A stretch of 16,756 nt of DNA from Bacteroidota bacterium (GTDB lineage: Bacteria > Bacteroidota > Bacteroidia > Bacteroidales > Porphyromonadaceae): contig JAEWGA010000077.1 in NCBI GenBank assembly GCA_023388555.1, positions 1 through 16,756 of the forward strand, written 5' to 3'. Positions 15,894-16,756 of the stretch are shown piece after piece. Every line of letters starts with the position of its first letter. Position 1 is the stretch's first letter. A model generated the notes under the pieces. It saw only the letters and a list, made by a program, of their open reading frames with translations, searched no databases and was not told the origin of the DNA. A program made the translations under genes and the position numbers.

Positions 15894-15932
15894 TTGGGCT
15901 ACTATTTGTTGTATTAAACGATGGTAGCCCAA
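15894..15932 (+). terminator. Possible terminator hairpin after the outer-membrane protein gene
   Basis: TTGGGCTAC (15894-15902) pairs perfectly with GTAGCCCAA (15924-15932) around a 21-base loop, 31 bases after the stop codon. A second imperfect hairpin, CTATGTGGG with CCC-T-ACATAG, follows at 15936-15963. Neither has a T-tract, so termination is uncertain. Confidence 0.3.
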
Positions 15933-16103
15933 ACTCTATGTGGGTTACAACCGCCCTACATAGCCATCATACATTAAAGAAAAATGCTACTATCCCTCTT
16001 TATTAAGCAACCAGCAAAGCCATTCCCCCTTAAAACCAGTAAAAGGTGTTTTCGTGCAGCCCCCCATAAATAGGGGGAGAATAGCAACATAACAGTCCTC
16101 CAC

Positions 16104-16151
16104 ACACAAAAAAAATAACCGTTGCAAAATACCTGTTTTACAACGATTATT
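16104..16151 (-). terminator. Strong rho-independent terminator of the tRNA-Asp transcription unit
   Basis: On the minus strand, AATAATCGTTGTAAAA (16151-16136) pairs with TTTTGCAACGGTTATT (16129-16114) over all 16 positions, two of them G-U, around a 6-base loop. It runs straight into a T-tract (A-run 16108-16113 on the plus strand). It lies 32 bases beyond the encoded CCA of tRNA-Asp. Confidence 0.85.
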
Positions 16152-16183
16152 TCCTTATGTTATTGTTATGCATTAAATTGCGT

Positions 16184-16260
16184 TGGCGGTATGGACGGGA
16201 CTCGAACCCGCGACCCCCTGCGTGACAGGCAGGTATTCTAACCAACTGAACTACCACACC
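16184..16260 (-). tRNA. tRNA-Asp (anticodon GTC)
   Basis: On the minus strand a full cloverleaf reads from GGTGTGG (5' acceptor arm, 16260-16254) to CCATACC (3' arm, 16194-16188). The anticodon stem CCTGC/GCAGG encloses CTGTCAC, giving anticodon GTC. The T-arm contains GGGTTCGAGTCCC. The discriminator is G, as in tRNA-Asp, and CCA is encoded (16186-16184). It has its own promoter upstream and a strong terminator downstream. Confidence 0.95.
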
Positions 16261-16292
16261 GTGCTATGTGCTATTGGAAAACCAATGCACTG

Positions 16293-16323
16293 CAAAGATA
16301 AATATACTTCTGAAATCTTGCAA
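16293..16323 (-). promoter_or_regulatory. Bacteroidota primary-sigma promoter of tRNA-Asp
   Basis: On the minus strand, TTG (16323-16321) is followed after 20 bases by TATCTTTG (16300-16293), a perfect TAnnTTTG -7 element. The tRNA-Asp 5' end is 33 bases beyond. This suggests tRNA-Asp is transcribed independently of the 16S/tRNA-Ala segment. Confidence 0.65.
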
Positions 16324-16404
16324 GTACACCTTATCTGTACGATAAGATAACAAACACAACCACCTAAAACCCTTACAAGATTTTCTCAGAAAGTAGCAGC
16401 TTTG

Positions 16405-16478
16405 TGGAGAATACCGGACTCGAACCGGTCACCTCGACACTGCCAGTGTCGCGCTCTAGCCAGATGAGCTAATTCCCC
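16405..16478 (-). tRNA. tRNA-Ala (anticodon GGC)
   Basis: On the minus strand a full cloverleaf starts GGGGAATTAGCTC and ends ATTCTCC with discriminator A. The anticodon stem CGACA/TGTCG encloses CTGGCAG, giving anticodon GGC. The acceptor stem has a G3-U70 wobble pair, the main identity element of tRNA-Ala. CCA is not encoded. It lies 162 bases after the 16S 3' end. This is not the TGC isoacceptor that usually sits in the 16S-23S spacer. Confidence 0.95.
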
Positions 16479-16640
16479 GGCATACTCCAATTGGCTTTTC
16501 TTACCAGAAGTATAATATTTTAGGGTTTGATACTCGGGAACTTCAACAAGCGTACCACTGTCGAGCTTTTAGCTTTAATAGCTCTTGAGGTCTTTAACAA
16601 CCACAGTCTTATTAACACGCCTGCACAAGCACAAAACTCC

Positions 16641-16756
<116 letters not shown>

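Larger units (their letters stand above)
15863..16183. other. Intergenic region between the outer-membrane protein and tRNA-Asp
   Basis: About 320 bp where two converging units meet. It contains the two plus-strand hairpins at 15894-15963, a short CCCCC/GGGGG hairpin at 16061-16077 without a T-tract, and the strong minus-strand terminator at 16104-16151. I see no gene and no trace of 23S or 5S rRNA. Confidence 0.5.

Noticed and set aside
16606..16616. CTTTAACA resembling a boxA antiterminator
   Set aside because: It is on the plus strand, opposite to 16S transcription, so it cannot act in that transcript.

Overview
This window reads as chromosomal DNA of a Bacteroidota bacterium, most likely order Bacteroidales; I cannot place it closer than that. 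The evidence is a SusC/SusD-type outer-membrane pair, several lipoproteins with Bacteroidota-style lipoboxes, a BACON plus BspA-type leucine-rich-repeat lipoprotein, a double-glycine leader peptide, two matches to the Bacteroidota primary sigma promoter (TTTG or TTG, 19-20 bases, TAnnTTTG), weak or absent Shine-Dalgarno sequences, and a 16S rRNA 3' end reading CCTCCTTTCT.

Layout from left to right. (1) 38-1453 (+): a surface lipoprotein with BACON-like domains and leucine-rich repeats, followed by a terminator. (2) 1454-2003: a gene-poor stretch with an unrecognised open frame (possible gene remnant), a 102-bp element bounded by perfect 12-bp inverted repeats, and a strong terminator hairpin. 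(3) 2004-12528 (-): a DUF4878-like lipoprotein, then, in transcription order from the right, a compact unit of six genes: acyltransferase 3 membrane protein, S9 (DPP-IV-like) peptidase, SusC/RagA-type TonB-dependent transporter, SusD/RagB-type lipoprotein, a tiny lipoprotein and a Calx-beta-like lipoprotein. The spacing is tight (27-45 bp, 10 bp, 1-bp overlap, 4-bp overlap, 12 bp). A well-matched promoter lies at 12739-12769, giving a leader of about 200 nt with a terminator-like hairpin just before the first gene. The peptidase beside a RagAB-like pair suggests oligopeptide capture, import and trimming rather than glycan use. (4) 13202-15862 (+): a small AT-rich cassette made of a double-glycine leader peptide with three cysteines, an overlapping 51-aa basic ORF, and a TonB-receptor-like outer-membrane beta-barrel protein split by one frameshift near 14680. 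Several short dyads sit upstream. This is the best candidate for something undescribed. (5) 16104-16756 (-): the 3' end of a 16S rRNA gene, then tRNA-Ala(GGC), then tRNA-Asp(GTC) with its own promoter and a strong terminator. No 23S or 5S gene follows, so either the rRNA genes are unlinked here or the contig is misjoined.

The left lipoprotein gene and the peptide/outer-membrane cassette look clearly more AT-rich than the SusCD operon between them, which suggests different histories. No CRISPR array, intact insertion sequence or replication origin was seen.
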